From positions 129,210 through 193,209 of the forward strand of contig NZ_SRMP01000003.1 of assembly GCF_005925325.1 (NCBI RefSeq): a DNA stretch of 64,000 bases, written 5' to 3'. How positions within the stretch are numbered: the first letter of the stretch is position 1; every line of letters begins with the position of its first letter. The notes under the pieces are model-generated. The model saw nothing but the letters and a program-made list of their open reading frames with translations, made no database searches and was not told the origin of the DNA. Shown here one piece after another: positions 1-9,315 of the stretch. A program made the translations under genes and the position numbers. This stretch comes from Pedobacter helvus. Lineage in GTDB: Bacteria > Bacteroidota > Bacteroidia > Sphingobacteriales > Sphingobacteriaceae.

Positions 1-33
1 GGAAGAAGAATAAAGGATATAGGCGAAAAACAT
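1..33 (-). CDS. GIY-YIG nuclease, N-terminal fragment cut by the window edge
   Basis: An ATG at 31-33 on the minus strand opens a frame reading [11 protein letters not shown] before the left edge. These codons match the first codons of the complete GIY-YIG gene at 149-400, because they lie in the 127-bp direct repeat. The AYILY segment is the first half of the GIY-YIG motif. The window probably cuts a second tandem copy. Whether that copy is complete cannot be seen. Confidence 0.6.
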   Translation of the reverse strand, partial: MFFAYILYSSS

Positions 34-51
34 ATCCTAAATTTAGGATAT
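32..51. repeat. Perfect 20-bp palindrome at a GIY-YIG start codon
   Basis: The arms atatcctaaa and tttaggatat form a perfect palindrome that overlaps the ATG of the minus-strand GIY-YIG frame at 31-33. It recurs at 399-418 within the direct repeat. It could be an operator, a nuclease recognition site or a translation-blocking hairpin; the sequence does not say which. Confidence 0.85.
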
Positions 52-56
52 TCCTA

Positions 57-93
57 AAATAAAAAAGCCTCGCTAGTAAAACTAACAAGGCTT
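57..93 (-). terminator. Intrinsic terminator behind the chimeric tRNA
   Basis: Bases 65-76 pair with 82-93 (12 bp including G-U pairs) around a 5-base loop, followed on the minus strand by a U-rich tract (57-64). It lies just 3' of the tRNA 3' end at 98. The same terminator recurs at 424-460. Confidence 0.8.
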
Positions 94-97
94 AAAG

Positions 98-464
<367 letters not shown>

Positions 465-494
<30 letters not shown>

Positions 495-539
495 CCTCGG
501 TGTAAACGAGGTGCTCTGAACCAGCTGAGCTAATTTTCC
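465..539 (-). tRNA. tRNA-Val (anticodon UAC)
   Basis: It is 75 nt long. The acceptor stem GGAAAAT/ATTTTCC, D-stem GCTC/GAGC, anticodon stem CCTCG/CGAGG with loop TTTACAC, and T-stem GGGGG/CCCTC with loop TTCGAAT all pair. The anticodon TAC reads valine GUA codons. The discriminator is A at 465 and CCA is not encoded. It is identical to the copy at 655-729. Confidence 0.95.
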
Positions 540-615
540 TTTATTCTTAAACTCTAGCAGCCAAACCCTTTCGATATTAAATCGGAATGTTCTGAACTAG
601 CTGAGCTAACTTTTC
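540..615 (-). pseudogene. Decayed tRNA between two tRNA-Val genes
   Basis: On the minus strand a recognisable D-arm (TTAGCTCAGCTAGTTCAG) and an anticodon-like arm (TTCCGATTTAATATCG) remain, but the T-arm and 3' acceptor no longer pair. Its anticodon region matches that of the chimeric tRNA at 98-174 apart from a few substitutions, so the two share an ancestor. It abuts the 5' end of tRNA-Val at 539. Confidence 0.65.
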
Positions 616-654
616 AATATTATTTTCCATCTACTATCCTGTAGATTAATTAAG

Positions 655-729
655 TGGAAAATGAGGGATTCGAACCCCCGACCCCCTCGGTGTAAACGAG
701 GTGCTCTGAACCAGCTGAGCTAATTTTCC
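655..729 (-). tRNA. tRNA-Val (anticodon UAC), promoter-proximal copy
   Basis: This is identical over 75 nt to the copy at 465-539, with all four stems intact, loop TTTACAC and discriminator A. It is the first gene of the minus-strand array, 48 bases downstream of a strong promoter match. Confidence 0.95.
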
Positions 730-776
730 AATATTTCAATTACCCAAACCAAATCGTGCGTTTTCGTTTGGGAATG

Positions 777-806
777 CAAATATAGCGTTATATTATTTCT
801 TTACAA
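777..806 (-). promoter_or_regulatory. Bacteroidota-type promoter of the tRNA-Val array
   Basis: On the minus strand, TTG (804-806), exactly 19 bases of spacer and TATATTTG (777-784) fit the Bacteroidota consensus TTTG-N19-TAnnTTTG. The first tRNA starts at 729. This is the best promoter match seen in the window. Confidence 0.8.
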
Positions 807-823
807 TTCTTTTTTTCTTTTTT

Positions 824-1549
824 TTAAGAAAGTACCTCTTCCAAAATCTGGTGCGACTTTACCTGTCCGAAAGAAGCGGTATGCAACTGAAAGTAAATCA
901 ATATTTTATCAAGCAGTATACGACGATAACTATTCGAAAATTTTATTTCAATATTTTTTTCAAAAGACGTATTTAAAAGTAGCATTAACGAATTTCCTTC
1001 ATCAGAACTGGTAAAATACGGATGTATCGGAGACAAGGAAGTAAAATTTCCATCCTGTAAATCGAAATACTTTTGATCTACCCTAGCTTGGGGCTGTGGT
1101 GCGAAACCCAAAAACCTCGTCAATTTCATTAAAAAAGACAGATGAAAATTCACGCTCAGCTCCTCAGTTTCATCAAACCAACAAATCGCATTGTAAAGAT
1201 ATTCAAACAGTTGCTCGTCTACATGTTGCTGCCTTATGCTTTTATATAGCACTTCATTTAAGAACTGGATAATGGTATTCTTAATTACATCGTAAGGAAT
1301 GCTTTTAAACATGGGCATCGGCCTAGCTTCAGAAACCCTTTGGATCTGCGTGTTCTGCTTATGATAAACTACCATGTCAAGCAAATGCAAAGGTTGCAAT
1401 ACATTTATCGGGATTTTTGCCTTTGGCTTCTTCACCCCATTAATAAGGTAAGACTGAATGCCAAACTTCTCTGTAAAGACCTGCACCACCACACTACTTT
1501 CGCTGTAAGTTGTGGTTCTTAAAACAATCCCTCTGGTTTTATACAGCAT
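824..1549 (-). CDS. recO: DNA repair protein RecO
   Basis: RecO anneals ssDNA and helps RecR load RecA at gaps (RecF pathway). At 241 residues it is of typical length, opening with an OB-fold N-terminus (MLYKTRGIVLRTTTYSESS) followed by a helical domain. The usual RecO zinc cysteines are not apparent, as in many Bacteroidota. Its start overlaps the end of dgkA by 11 bp, so translation is probably coupled. The stop lies just upstream of the tRNA array promoter. Confidence 0.92.
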   Translation of the reverse strand: MLYKTRGIVLRTTTYSESSVVVQVFTEKFGIQSYLINGVKKPKAKIPINVLQPLHLLDMVVYHKQNTQIQRVSEARPMPMFKSIPYDVIKNTIIQFLNEVLYKSIRQQHVDEQLFEYLYNAICWFDETEELSVNFHLSFLMKLTRFLGFAPQPQARVDQKYFDLQDGNFTSLSPIHPYFTSSDEGNSLMLLLNTSFEKNIEIKFSNSYRRILLDKILIYFQLHTASFGQVKSHQILEEVLS

Positions 1550-1898
1550 TTACAAAGATTTTTGGCGCAAAAATAACAATTGAAACAATTAATGCGATTA
1601 CCGCAGCTACTAAAACCGATGCTGCTGCCACATCCTTTACTATCCCGGCTTTATGATTCCATTCGGGCGACACCAAGTCTACCAAAACTTCTATCGCAGT
1701 GTTTACTAATTCCAAAGCAACAACTAAAGCTATACAGAGTAAAATGACCGTCCACTCAACAGCAGACAAACCTGCATACCAGCCCAACAATAGAACTGAC
1801 AAAGCAGCAATTAAGTGTAATCTCAAATTAAGTTGGGTCTGAAAAGCGAAAACCAGTCCTTTTGCTGCAAAAATGAAACTTTTTAAAAACCGTCTCAT
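1539..1898 (-). CDS. dgkA: Diacylglycerol/undecaprenol kinase family protein
   Basis: This 119-residue inner-membrane protein has three predicted membrane helices. The DgkA-family active-site motif ELVNTAIE (around residues 62-69) is followed by a conserved KD (around residue 88). The family phosphorylates diacylglycerol or undecaprenol; in Gram-positive bacteria the usual substrate is undecaprenol, and here it is undetermined. It is the first gene of a pair with recO. A near-match -7 box, TAACTTTA, lies at 1917-1924 on the minus strand. Confidence 0.88.
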   Translation of the reverse strand: MRRFLKSFIFAAKGLVFAFQTQLNLRLHLIAALSVLLLGWYAGLSAVEWTVILLCIALVVALELVNTAIEVLVDLVSPEWNHKAGIVKDVAAASVLVAAVIALIVSIVIFAPKIFVNAV

Positions 1899-2049
1899 AA
1901 TAATTAAATCATCTATTAAAGTTAGGTGTTTTCATTATAACAATTATGTCAAAACCTTGTTTATAAAGGCAAGATTAACGAATAATTAACTTGTCATATT
2001 TTGCATTCCATCAATTTTATGCGTTCTTTACATTTTTTCAAAGATTTAT

Positions 2050-4407
2050 ATGTGGGCAAAACTATCTAATGCTATATTAAAAAACCGCGTTCTCCTTATT
2101 ATACTATTTATTGCAATTACCATATTCATGGGATGGCAAGCCAAAAACATTAAACTTTCTTATTCTGGAGCTAAAATTTTACCACTCACAGATTCAGTTT
2201 TTGTTAAATACAATGCCTTTAAGAAGCAATTTGGCGAAGACGGCAGTATTGTAGTGATTGGCGTAAAGAGCGAAAAAATCTTCCAAAAAGACACTTACAA
2301 CAAATGGGCACAACTATCTAACGAGCTTCAAAAGCTTAACGGCATTAAAGGCGTACTTTCTATCGGCAAGTTTTTTGAACTACAAAAAGACACCGTTAAT
2401 CAGAAATTTACCGTTAAACCTTTACCAGGCAAAACCTTAGAAACAGATGCCGAAATGGATTCGCTGAAAAGCAAACTAAATCAACTTCCATTCTATAAGG
2501 GCCTACTTTACAACACTGAAAGCAATGCCACCTTAATGGCAGTAACTTTCGATCAAAAGATTTTGAATTCCGCAGCAAGAAATCCTATCCTTAAAGAAAT
2601 TGAGGAAAAAGCATTGGCATTTGGCAAAAGCGAAGGCATTGATGTACATTTATCGGGGTTACCTTATATCAGAACTGCTACTAGTAAACTAGTATCCAAC
2701 GAATTTATTCTTTTCTTAGGCCTATCTATCCTAGTTTCTGCTTTGATATTGGTGATTTTCTTTCGTAGTTTCTCTGCGGTTTTCTATCCAGTTTTAGTAG
2801 TCATCATGGGCGTAGTTTGGAGCATAGGAACCTTAGTTTTGTTCGGCTACGAAATCACCATCTTAACAGGTTTAATTCCGCCGCTTATTGTAATTATTGG
2901 TATTCCGAACAGCATTTTGCTACTCAACAAATATCATAACGAACTTAAAAAACATGGTGATAAGGATAAAGCTTGGCAAGTTACCGTAGAACGGATTTCG
3001 GTAACTACTTTAATTGCCAACATTACTGCTGCCATTGGTTTCGGTGTACTATACTTTACTGGAAGCGAACTTTTAATGCAATTTGGGAGCGTAGCCGCAC
3101 TAAACGTAATGTTCACCTGGTTAATGAGCCTATGTTTGATTCCTGCTATTTTCAGTTATTTACCTGCACCTAAAAATAAGATCAATGGGGTACATGAACC
3201 CAATTTCTTAGACAAACTTTTAGCTAAGACGGATAAACTTGTACAACATAAACGTGCAACCATTTATATCGTTACCATTATTTTAACGGTAGTTTCATTA
3301 GTCGGAGTTTACCGAATCAATGTAAATGGCTACGTGGTAGATGATTTACCAAAAAGCTCCAAAATATTAACAGATCTTAAATTTTTCGAGAAGAACTTTG
3401 AAGGAATTTTGCCTTTGGAAATTAGCGTAGATACTAAGCGCAAGAATGGCGTATTGAGCATATCAACCTTAAATAAGATTGATAAAATGGAGGAAATGAT
3501 TTCGGCTTATCCGGAGTTTTCTCGTTCCATTTCGTTAAATACCGGGTTGAAGTACGCTACCCAAGTTTTCTATAATAGCGATACTAATTTCTACCGTCTA
3601 CCAACTGATTTCGAGAAAAACTTCATTTTAATTTATGCAGCCAACTCTAGCAAAGGCAATGGCAATATGCTTACCAATTTTGTAAATAAAGATAAGCAGA
3701 CTGCTCGTATCAGTTTTCAAATGGCTGATATTGGTTCGAAGCGCTTAGATCAGGTTTTGGAAGAATTGAAACCTAAAATCGATTCTATCCTTTCGCCAAA
3801 GCGTTTCGATGTTACGTTAACAGGTTCAAGTATCATTTTTGCAAAAGGCACCGACTATTTATTGGAGCACTTATTTGAAAGTATTGGTTTAGCCATTGTA
3901 CTGATTTCATTATTACGCTTGGCGCAATTTAAAAGCTTAGGTATTATGTTCATTTCGTTGTTGCCTAACATTGTACCTTTGGTAATCACCGCAGGCTTAA
4001 TGGGCTTCTTCGGTATTCCATTGAAACCTTCAACAATTTTGATCTTTACTATTGCTTTTGGTCTAGCTTCAGATCAAACGATTTACTTTTTAACGAGATA
4101 TCAGCAAGAGCTAACCCTTACCAATTACAGTGTGAGCAAAGTAATTACAGATACGATTACCGAAACCGGTGTAAGTATGACTCATATCGCTCTAATCTTA
4201 TTCTTCGGTTTCGGAATTTTCACTGCTTCTACTTTTGGCGGAACGGTAATTTTAGGTTTCTTGCTTTCCATCACCTTAATCGTGGCTTTGATCTTTAACC
4301 TAACTTTATTGCCAGCATTAATGCTGTGGTTAGACAAGAACAAAAAGCGCAAAAAACTATCTGAAGCAGAAGTTGCAAAAAACTTAGAGAACTTGGACGA
4401 CCATTAA
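2050..4407 (+). CDS. RND/MMPL-family membrane transporter
   Basis: This 785-residue protein has RND-superfamily architecture: an N-terminal helix (about 13-30), a periplasmic loop (to about 215), a six-helix block (about 215-370), a second helix and loop (about 405-615), and a second six-helix block (about 620-770). The short basic C-terminus is cytosolic. MMPL-like members export lipids or hydrophobic compounds; the substrate here is unknown. No membrane-fusion or outer-membrane partner is adjacent. A DUF4269 gene follows after 3 bp, so the two are probably cotranscribed. Confidence 0.82.
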   Translation: MWAKLSNAILKNRVLLIILFIAITIFMGWQAKNIKLSYSGAKILPLTDSVFVKYNAFKKQFGEDGSIVVIGVKSEKIFQKDTYNKWAQLSNELQKLNGIKGVLSIGKFFELQKDTVNQKFTVKPLPGKTLETDAEMDSLKSKLNQLPFYKGLLYNTESNATLMAVTFDQKILNSAARNPILKEIEEKALAFGKSEGIDVHLSGLPYIRTATSKLVSNEFILFLGLSILVSALILVIFFRSFSAVFYPVLVVIMGVVWSIGTLVLFGYEITILTGLIPPLIVIIGIPNSILLLNKYHNELKKHGDKDKAWQVTVERISVTTLIANITAAIGFGVLYFTGSELLMQFGSVAALNVMFTWLMSLCLIPAIFSYLPAPKNKINGVHEPNFLDKLLAKTDKLVQHKRATIYIVTIILTVVSLVGVYRINVNGYVVDDLPKSSKILTDLKFFEKNFEGILPLEISVDTKRKNGVLSISTLNKIDKMEEMISAYPEFSRSISLNTGLKYATQVFYNSDTNFYRLPTDFEKNFILIYAANSSKGNGNMLTNFVNKDKQTARISFQMADIGSKRLDQVLEELKPKIDSILSPKRFDVTLTGSSIIFAKGTDYLLEHLFESIGLAIVLISLLRLAQFKSLGIMFISLLPNIVPLVITAGLMGFFGIPLKPSTILIFTIAFGLASDQTIYFLTRYQQELTLTNYSVSKVITDTITETGVSMTHIALILFFGFGIFTASTFGGTVILGFLLSITLIVALIFNLTLLPALMLWLDKNKKRKKLSEAEVAKNLENLDDH

Positions 4408-4410
4408 TCA

Positions 4411-4935
4411 ATGGACTTCCTCAACATCGAATATCTAAAAGAGGGTAATGAGCGGCAAAGGTTAGCCTACCAAACGCTTGTTACCCATCAAATTCTTGAG
4501 AAGTTAGCAGCCTACCAGCCAATTCTTACTGGAACTGTGCCAATAGACATAGATATTGAAAATAGCGATCTAGATATCATTTGCTACTGGAAAGACAAAG
4601 AAAAATTTTTCAAGGATTTAACTAATTTATTTAGTTCGGAAAAGGAATTTCAAATCAAGCAGGGAAATAGTAGAGACGATGAAACCGTAGTCTGCAATTT
4701 TAAGACTGAAAATTTTGAAATTGAGATTTTCGGTCAGAACATTCCCTCTACCCAACAAAATGCTTATCGGCACATGCTCATCGAACATCAAATCTTGCAG
4801 GAAAAAGGGCTGAATTTTCGTTTAAAAGTGATCGAGCTTAAACGCAGCGGCTATAAAACGGAGCCGGCTTTTGCTAAACTACTCAATTTAAAAGGCGATC
4901 CTTATTCAACGCTACTTGACTATAAAATCAACTAG
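4411..4935 (+). CDS. DUF4269 family protein (nucleotidyltransferase-like)
   Basis: This 174-residue protein carries the DUF4269 hallmark TGTVPIDIDIENSDLDIIC (about residues 41-59), which looks like the acidic metal-binding segment of the nucleotidyltransferase fold. No substrate is established for the family. It starts 3 bp after the transporter stop and its 3' end overlaps a convergent gene by 8 bp. Other parts give no further clue. Confidence 0.75.
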   Translation: MDFLNIEYLKEGNERQRLAYQTLVTHQILEKLAAYQPILTGTVPIDIDIENSDLDIICYWKDKEKFFKDLTNLFSSEKEFQIKQGNSRDDETVVCNFKTENFEIEIFGQNIPSTQQNAYRHMLIEHQILQEKGLNFRLKVIELKRSGYKTEPAFAKLLNLKGDPYSTLLDYKIN

Positions 4936-5185
4936 CTATTTCTTCAACAGGCTCCTTCGCAGCTGGCTTTAATTCAACACTCTTTCCATCCTTATCTGCT
5001 TTTTTTGCAAACAATATAGGATAAAGAAAAATAACTGCACTGGCAATAAAGAGCACGCCAGCAATTGCCAATACAGCTTGGTTACCATCTGTTCTATTCG
5101 ATTCCATTACTTTTGCGACAATCAATGCCACGATACCTAAAGCCATTGCTACAACAGCTTTAGTTAGCTTCAGATGTTTGATCAT
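4928..5185 (-). CDS. Small two-helix membrane protein, function unknown
   Basis: This 85-residue protein has hydrophobic segments at about 10-25 and 36-57, then a charged lysine/glutamate-rich tail (KKADKDGKSVELKPAAKEPVEE). I do not recognise the family. It is 6 bp downstream of another small membrane-protein gene (5192-5383), and the pair forms a mini-operon convergent with the DUF4269 gene. Confidence 0.65.
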   Translation of the reverse strand: MIKHLKLTKAVVAMALGIVALIVAKVMESNRTDGNQAVLAIAGVLFIASAVIFLYPILFAKKADKDGKSVELKPAAKEPVEEIAS

Positions 5186-5191
5186 AACTCA

Positions 5192-5383
5192 TCAGTTTTG
5201 TTCTCTTCTTCGTTTCAATATGCTAATGATAACAAAGACGAGCCCGATAAGTTCTAAGATCATGCTTAAAAAAAGTAGAGCTAGCGTCACATTTTCATTA
5301 GCACCTTGAAGCAACATCGCAGCTGGCATCAGTAAAACGGCCGCCAACATGCAAAAAAGTCCTCTTTTAATAAATTTATCCAT
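5192..5383 (-). CDS. Small two-helix membrane protein, function unknown
   Basis: This 63-residue protein has two hydrophobic segments (about 9-26 and 33-56) and a basic end (KRRREQN). It is not recognised. It is the first gene of a pair with 4928-5185. A -7 box, TAGTTTTG, lies 17 bases upstream at 5400-5407 on the minus strand, back to back with the ileS promoter region. Confidence 0.65.
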   Translation of the reverse strand: MDKFIKRGLFCMLAAVLLMPAAMLLQGANENVTLALLFLSMILELIGLVFVIISILKRRREQN

Positions 5384-5399
5384 AAAACTATTTCGGGCG

Positions 5400-5407
5400 C
5401 AAAACTA
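5400..5407 (-). promoter_or_regulatory. Putative -7 box (TAnnTTTG) for the small membrane-protein pair
   Basis: TAGTTTTG on the minus strand fits TAnnTTTG and lies 17 bases upstream of the start at 5383. No matching -33 TTG is seen 19 bases further upstream. Confidence 0.4.
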
Positions 5408-5428
5408 CCATTATTCATTCTAAAACCT

Positions 5429-5436
5429 TAACTTTG
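5429..5436 (+). promoter_or_regulatory. Putative -7 box (TAnnTTTG) for ileS
   Basis: TAACTTTG fits the Bacteroidota -7 consensus, 30 bases upstream of the ileS ATG at 5466. No clear -33 element was found. Confidence 0.5.
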
Positions 5437-5465
5437 CAACCTTTAATTTTTGAGATACTTGATTG

Positions 5466-8400
5466 ATGTATAGGGAATTTAAACAATTAGAACTAGCTAA
5501 AATAGGAGAAGAAATACTAGCGTTTTGGAAAGCACAAAATATCTTTGATAAAAGTATTGATAGCCGTCCAAAATCGAAACCTTTTACTTTTTACGAGGGA
5601 CCGCCGTCGGCAAACGGAATGCCGGGTATTCACCACGTAATGGCTCGTGCTATTAAAGATATTTTCTGTCGTTATAAAACCCTAAAAGGATACCAAGTTA
5701 AACGCAAAGGCGGATGGGACACCCATGGTTTACCTATCGAACTTGCAGTAGAGAAAAAATTAGGTATCGTTAAGGAAGATATCGGCAAGAAAATATCGGT
5801 AGATGAATACAACGCAGCTTGTAAAGAAGAAGTAATGCGTTACACCGATGTTTGGAATGACCTTACCGAGAAAATGGGCTACTGGGTTGATTTGAAAAAC
5901 CCTTACGTAACCTACGAAAACGAATACATTGAAACCCTTTGGTGGATTTTACAACAATTGTACAACAAAGGGCTTTTATACAAAGGCTACACCATCCAAC
6001 CTTACTCGCCAGCTGCCGGAACAGGTTTAAGTTCTCACGAATTGAACCAACCAGGCACTTATCGCGATGTAAGTGATACCACCATTGTAGCTCAATTCAA
6101 GGCAGTTTCAGCGACTTTACCTTCGTTTTTACAAGGTTTTGGAGCAGTCGACATCTTAGCTTGGACAACTACACCTTGGACACTACCATCTAACACCGCT
6201 TTAACCGTTGGACCAAAAATCGACTATGTATTGGTGAAAACTTTTAACCAGTACACTTTCGAACCTATCAACGTAGTTCTAGCAAAAGCTTTAGTAGGCA
6301 AACAATTTGGTGGCAAGTTTTTCTTAGCGGAAGATGAAGCTGCTTTTACCAACTATAAAGCCGAAGACAAGAAAATTCCTTATCAAATTCTAGCCGAATG
6401 TAAAGGCGAAGATTTAGTAGGCATTAGATACGAGCAGCTTTTACCATTAGCTACTCCTTACCAAAATGCAGAAAATGCTTTCCGTGTAATTAGTGGCGAT
6501 TTTGTTACTACAGAAGATGGTACAGGTATCGTTCATACTGCTCCTACTTTTGGTGCAGATGATGCTCGTGTAGCTAAATTGGCTACGCCAGAAGTTCCTC
6601 CAATGTTAATCTTGGATGATAAAGGCAACGCTGTTCCTTTGGTTGATTTGCAAGGTAAATTTGTGGCATCTCTAGGTGAATTTGGTGGCAAATACGTAAA
6701 AAACGAATATTACACGGAAGGTCAAGCTCCAGAAAAATCGGTAGATGTAGAAATTGCCATCCGTTTAAAAGAAGAAAATAAAGCCTTTAAGGTAGAAAAA
6801 TATGTGCACAGTTACCCTCATTGTTGGAGAACTGACAAACCTGTTTTATATTATCCTTTAGATAGCTGGTTCATCAAAACTACGGCCGTTAAAGAAAAAA
6901 TGGCTGAGCTGAACAAAACCATCAATTGGAAACCTGAGGCAACTGGAACTGGTCGTTTTGGCAATTGGTTAGAAAACTTGGTAGACTGGAACCTTTCTCG
7001 TTCTCGCTACTGGGGCACACCGCTTCCAATCTGGCGTACTGCCGATGGCTTGGAAGAAAAATGTATCGGTTCTATTGCAGAGCTAAACGCAGAAATTGCT
7101 AAAGCTATTGAAGCAGGTTTAATGCCAGCTGGGTTCGAGCTCAAAGACATGCACCGTCCTTACGTAGATGATGTATTTTTAGTATCCTCAAAAGGAGAAA
7201 AAATGACCCGCGAAACCGACCTTATCGACGTTTGGTTTGATAGCGGCGCCATGCCTTATGCGCAATGGCACTTCCCTTTCGAAAACAAGGAAGAATTTGA
7301 AAACGCTTATCCTGCAGATTTCATTGCAGAAGGTGTTGACCAAACTCGTGGCTGGTTCTTTACCTTGCATGCTATTGCGGTAATGTTGAGCGAAAGCAGT
7401 GACGAGATCAAAGCTATCAACGAACGTGTAAACAATCCGGGTATTGCCTTTAAAAACGTAGTATCAAACGGATTGGTACTGGATAAAAACGGCGCTAAAA
7501 TGTCTAAACGTTTAGGCAATGCTGTAGATCCGTTCAGCACTATTGATACTTACAGCGCCGATGCTACCCGTTGGTACATGATCTCAAATGCATCACCTTG
7601 GGATAACTTGAAATTTAACCTAGAAGGATTAGATGAAGTGCGTCGTAAGTTCTTCGGAACCTTGTACAACACTTACTCTTTCTTCGCTTTATACGCTAAT
7701 ATCGATAAGTTTGAGATTGACTTGAACAACCAAACGCCTGTTGCGCAACGCAGCGAATTGGATCGTTGGATATTATCGCTATTGCAAAACTTAATTGCTG
7801 AAGTTGATGAGGCTTATAATACTTATGAGCCAACCAAAGCGGCAAGGGCTATCCAAAACTTTGTTGATGAGCACTTGAGTAACTGGTACATCCGTCTATC
7901 TCGCCGTCGTTTCTGGAAGGGCGAAATGACTGCAGATAAAAAAGCGGCTTACGAGACTTTATATACTTGCTTGGTAAATATCGCACAGTTGATGTCGCCT
8001 GTGGCACCGTTCTTCTCAGATTGGTTGTATCAGAATCTAACGGAGATTTTACCGGCTGGGGCGAAATCAGAATCGGTACACTTAACCCTGTTACCAGATG
8101 CAGATCAGTCATTGGTAGACAACGAACTGAACGAGCGTATGGAATTGGCGCAAAATATTTCTTCGATGGTATTATCACTTCGTAAGAAAATGGGCATCAA
8201 TGTTCGTCAACCATTGGCAAAAGTTTTAATCCCAATCTTAGACGACAACTTTAAAGACAAGGTAGAGTTAGTGAAGGATTTGATCCTTTCAGAAACCAAT
8301 ATTAAGGAAATTTCCTATATTACCGACACTGCTGGTTTCATCAAGAAAAAGGTAAAACCAAACTTTAAGGCTTTGGGTGCTAAAGTTGGAAAAGACATGA

Positions 8401-8858
8401 AATTGGTAACGGAAGTGATCAATAAAATGAGCCAAGAAGAACTAGTTCAGTTTGAAAAAGAAGGCAATTTCTTGATACCTGACACTAGCTATTCGATACT
8501 TTTATCTGATGTGGAAATCATTGCAGAAGACATCCCAGGATGGCAAGTGACCAATATGGGCAGCTTAACTGTGGCATTGGATATCAACATCACTACTGAG
8601 CTTAAACAAGAAGGTTTATCTCGTGAGTTGATTAACCGTATCCAAAACTTAAGGAAAGAATTGAATTTTGAAGTTACCGATAGGATAACGGTAAGTTTAC
8701 AGCAACATAATTTAATTGCAGATGCGGTAGCACAAAACAAACACTACATTTGCAACGAAATTTTAGCTAATGATATTTTGTTAACAGAAAGCGTATCTAA
8801 CGGAAACAAAATCATCATAGAAGATGTTGAATTGGATATTTTGATTGCCAAATTATAA
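5466..8858 (+). CDS. ileS: Isoleucine-tRNA ligase
   Basis: This enzyme charges tRNA-Ile. At 1130 residues it matches the long IleRS form. The HIGH-type motif GIHH is at about 54-57 (PPSANGMPGIHH), the editing domain holds TTTPWTLPSN, and the KMSKS-type loop KMSKR is near 676. The ATG at 5466 is chosen over the in-frame TTG at 5463 directly before it. It is followed by the TraR/DksA-like gene and lspA, a common order in Bacteroidota. No T-box-like leader is apparent. Confidence 0.97.
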   Translation: MYREFKQLELAKIGEEILAFWKAQNIFDKSIDSRPKSKPFTFYEGPPSANGMPGIHHVMARAIKDIFCRYKTLKGYQVKRKGGWDTHGLPIELAVEKKLGIVKEDIGKKISVDEYNAACKEEVMRYTDVWNDLTEKMGYWVDLKNPYVTYENEYIETLWWILQQLYNKGLLYKGYTIQPYSPAAGTGLSSHELNQPGTYRDVSDTTIVAQFKAVSATLPSFLQGFGAVDILAWTTTPWTLPSNTALTVGPKIDYVLVKTFNQYTFEPINVVLAKALVGKQFGGKFFLAEDEAAFTNYKAEDKKIPYQILAECKGEDLVGIRYEQLLPLATPYQNAENAFRVISGDFVTTEDGTGIVHTAPTFGADDARVAKLATPEVPPMLILDDKGNAVPLVDLQGKFVASLGEFGGKYVKNEYYTEGQAPEKSVDVEIAIRLKEENKAFKVEKYVHSYPHCWRTDKPVLYYPLDSWFIKTTAVKEKMAELNKTINWKPEATGTGRFGNWLENLVDWNLSRSRYWGTPLPIWRTADGLEEKCIGSIAELNAEIAKAIEAGLMPAGFELKDMHRPYVDDVFLVSSKGEKMTRETDLIDVWFDSGAMPYAQWHFPFENKEEFENAYPADFIAEGVDQTRGWFFTLHAIAVMLSESSDEIKAINERVNNPGIAFKNVVSNGLVLDKNGAKMSKRLGNAVDPFSTIDTYSADATRWYMISNASPWDNLKFNLEGLDEVRRKFFGTLYNTYSFFALYANIDKFEIDLNNQTPVAQRSELDRWILSLLQNLIAEVDEAYNTYEPTKAARAIQNFVDEHLSNWYIRLSRRRFWKGEMTADKKAAYETLYTCLVNIAQLMSPVAPFFSDWLYQNLTEILPAGAKSESVHLTLLPDADQSLVDNELNERMELAQNISSMVLSLRKKMGINVRQPLAKVLIPILDDNFKDKVELVKDLILSETNIKEISYITDTAGFIKKKVKPNFKALGAKVGKDMKLVTEVINKMSQEELVQFEKEGNFLIPDTSYSILLSDVEIIAEDIPGWQVTNMGSLTVALDINITTELKQEGLSRELINRIQNLRKELNFEVTDRITVSLQQHNLIADAVAQNKHYICNEILANDILLTESVSNGNKIIIEDVELDILIAKL

Positions 8859-8931
8859 ACCATATGGAAAAATCTTGGTTTAAGATCAGGTAAACCCATA
8901 TATAGCTTCATACCACTAAATTAATTAAGAG

Positions 8932-9315
8932 ATGGAAAAGACTGAAAAAACACGTTACTCTGATAGCGAACTACAAGAATTTAAAGAGCTTATTCAAGAA
9001 AAATTAAAAAGCTCAAGAGAAGAATTACAATCATTAACTTCGTCGTTAAGTAACCCAAATTCTAACGGTACAGAAGATACTTCTGGTGCTTATAAAACCT
9101 TAGAAGACGGTTCTGCTACTTTAGAAAAAGAGCAAATCAATCAATTGGCAGCACGTCAGAAGAAATTTATAGATAACCTTGAAGCTGCTTTAGTACGTAT
9201 TGAGAATAAAACTTACGGCATTTGCAGAGAAACAGGCAAACTAATTCAAAAGGAGCGTTTACGTGCAGTACCTCACGCTACTTTAAGTATGGAAGCTAAA
9301 TTGAAACAAGGTTAA
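8932..9315 (+). CDS. TraR/DksA-family protein with degenerate zinc finger
   Basis: This 127-residue protein has an N-terminal coiled coil (about 5-50) and the DksA/TraR C-terminal signature YGICRETGKLIQKERLRAVP (about 95-114). Only one of the four usual zinc cysteines remains. DksA-like proteins reach into the RNA polymerase secondary channel; the zinc-less form probably keeps the fold without metal. The gene lies between ileS and lspA and its stop overlaps the lspA ATG by one base (TAATG), which indicates coupling. Confidence 0.85.
   Translation: MEKTEKTRYSDSELQEFKELIQEKLKSSREELQSLTSSLSNPNSNGTEDTSGAYKTLEDGSATLEKEQINQLAARQKKFIDNLEAALVRIENKTYGICRETGKLIQKERLRAVPHATLSMEAKLKQG

Noticed and set aside
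824..1549. Frames on the plus strand within recO and neighbours
   Set aside because: They are short, lack start context and overlap a clear recO gene.
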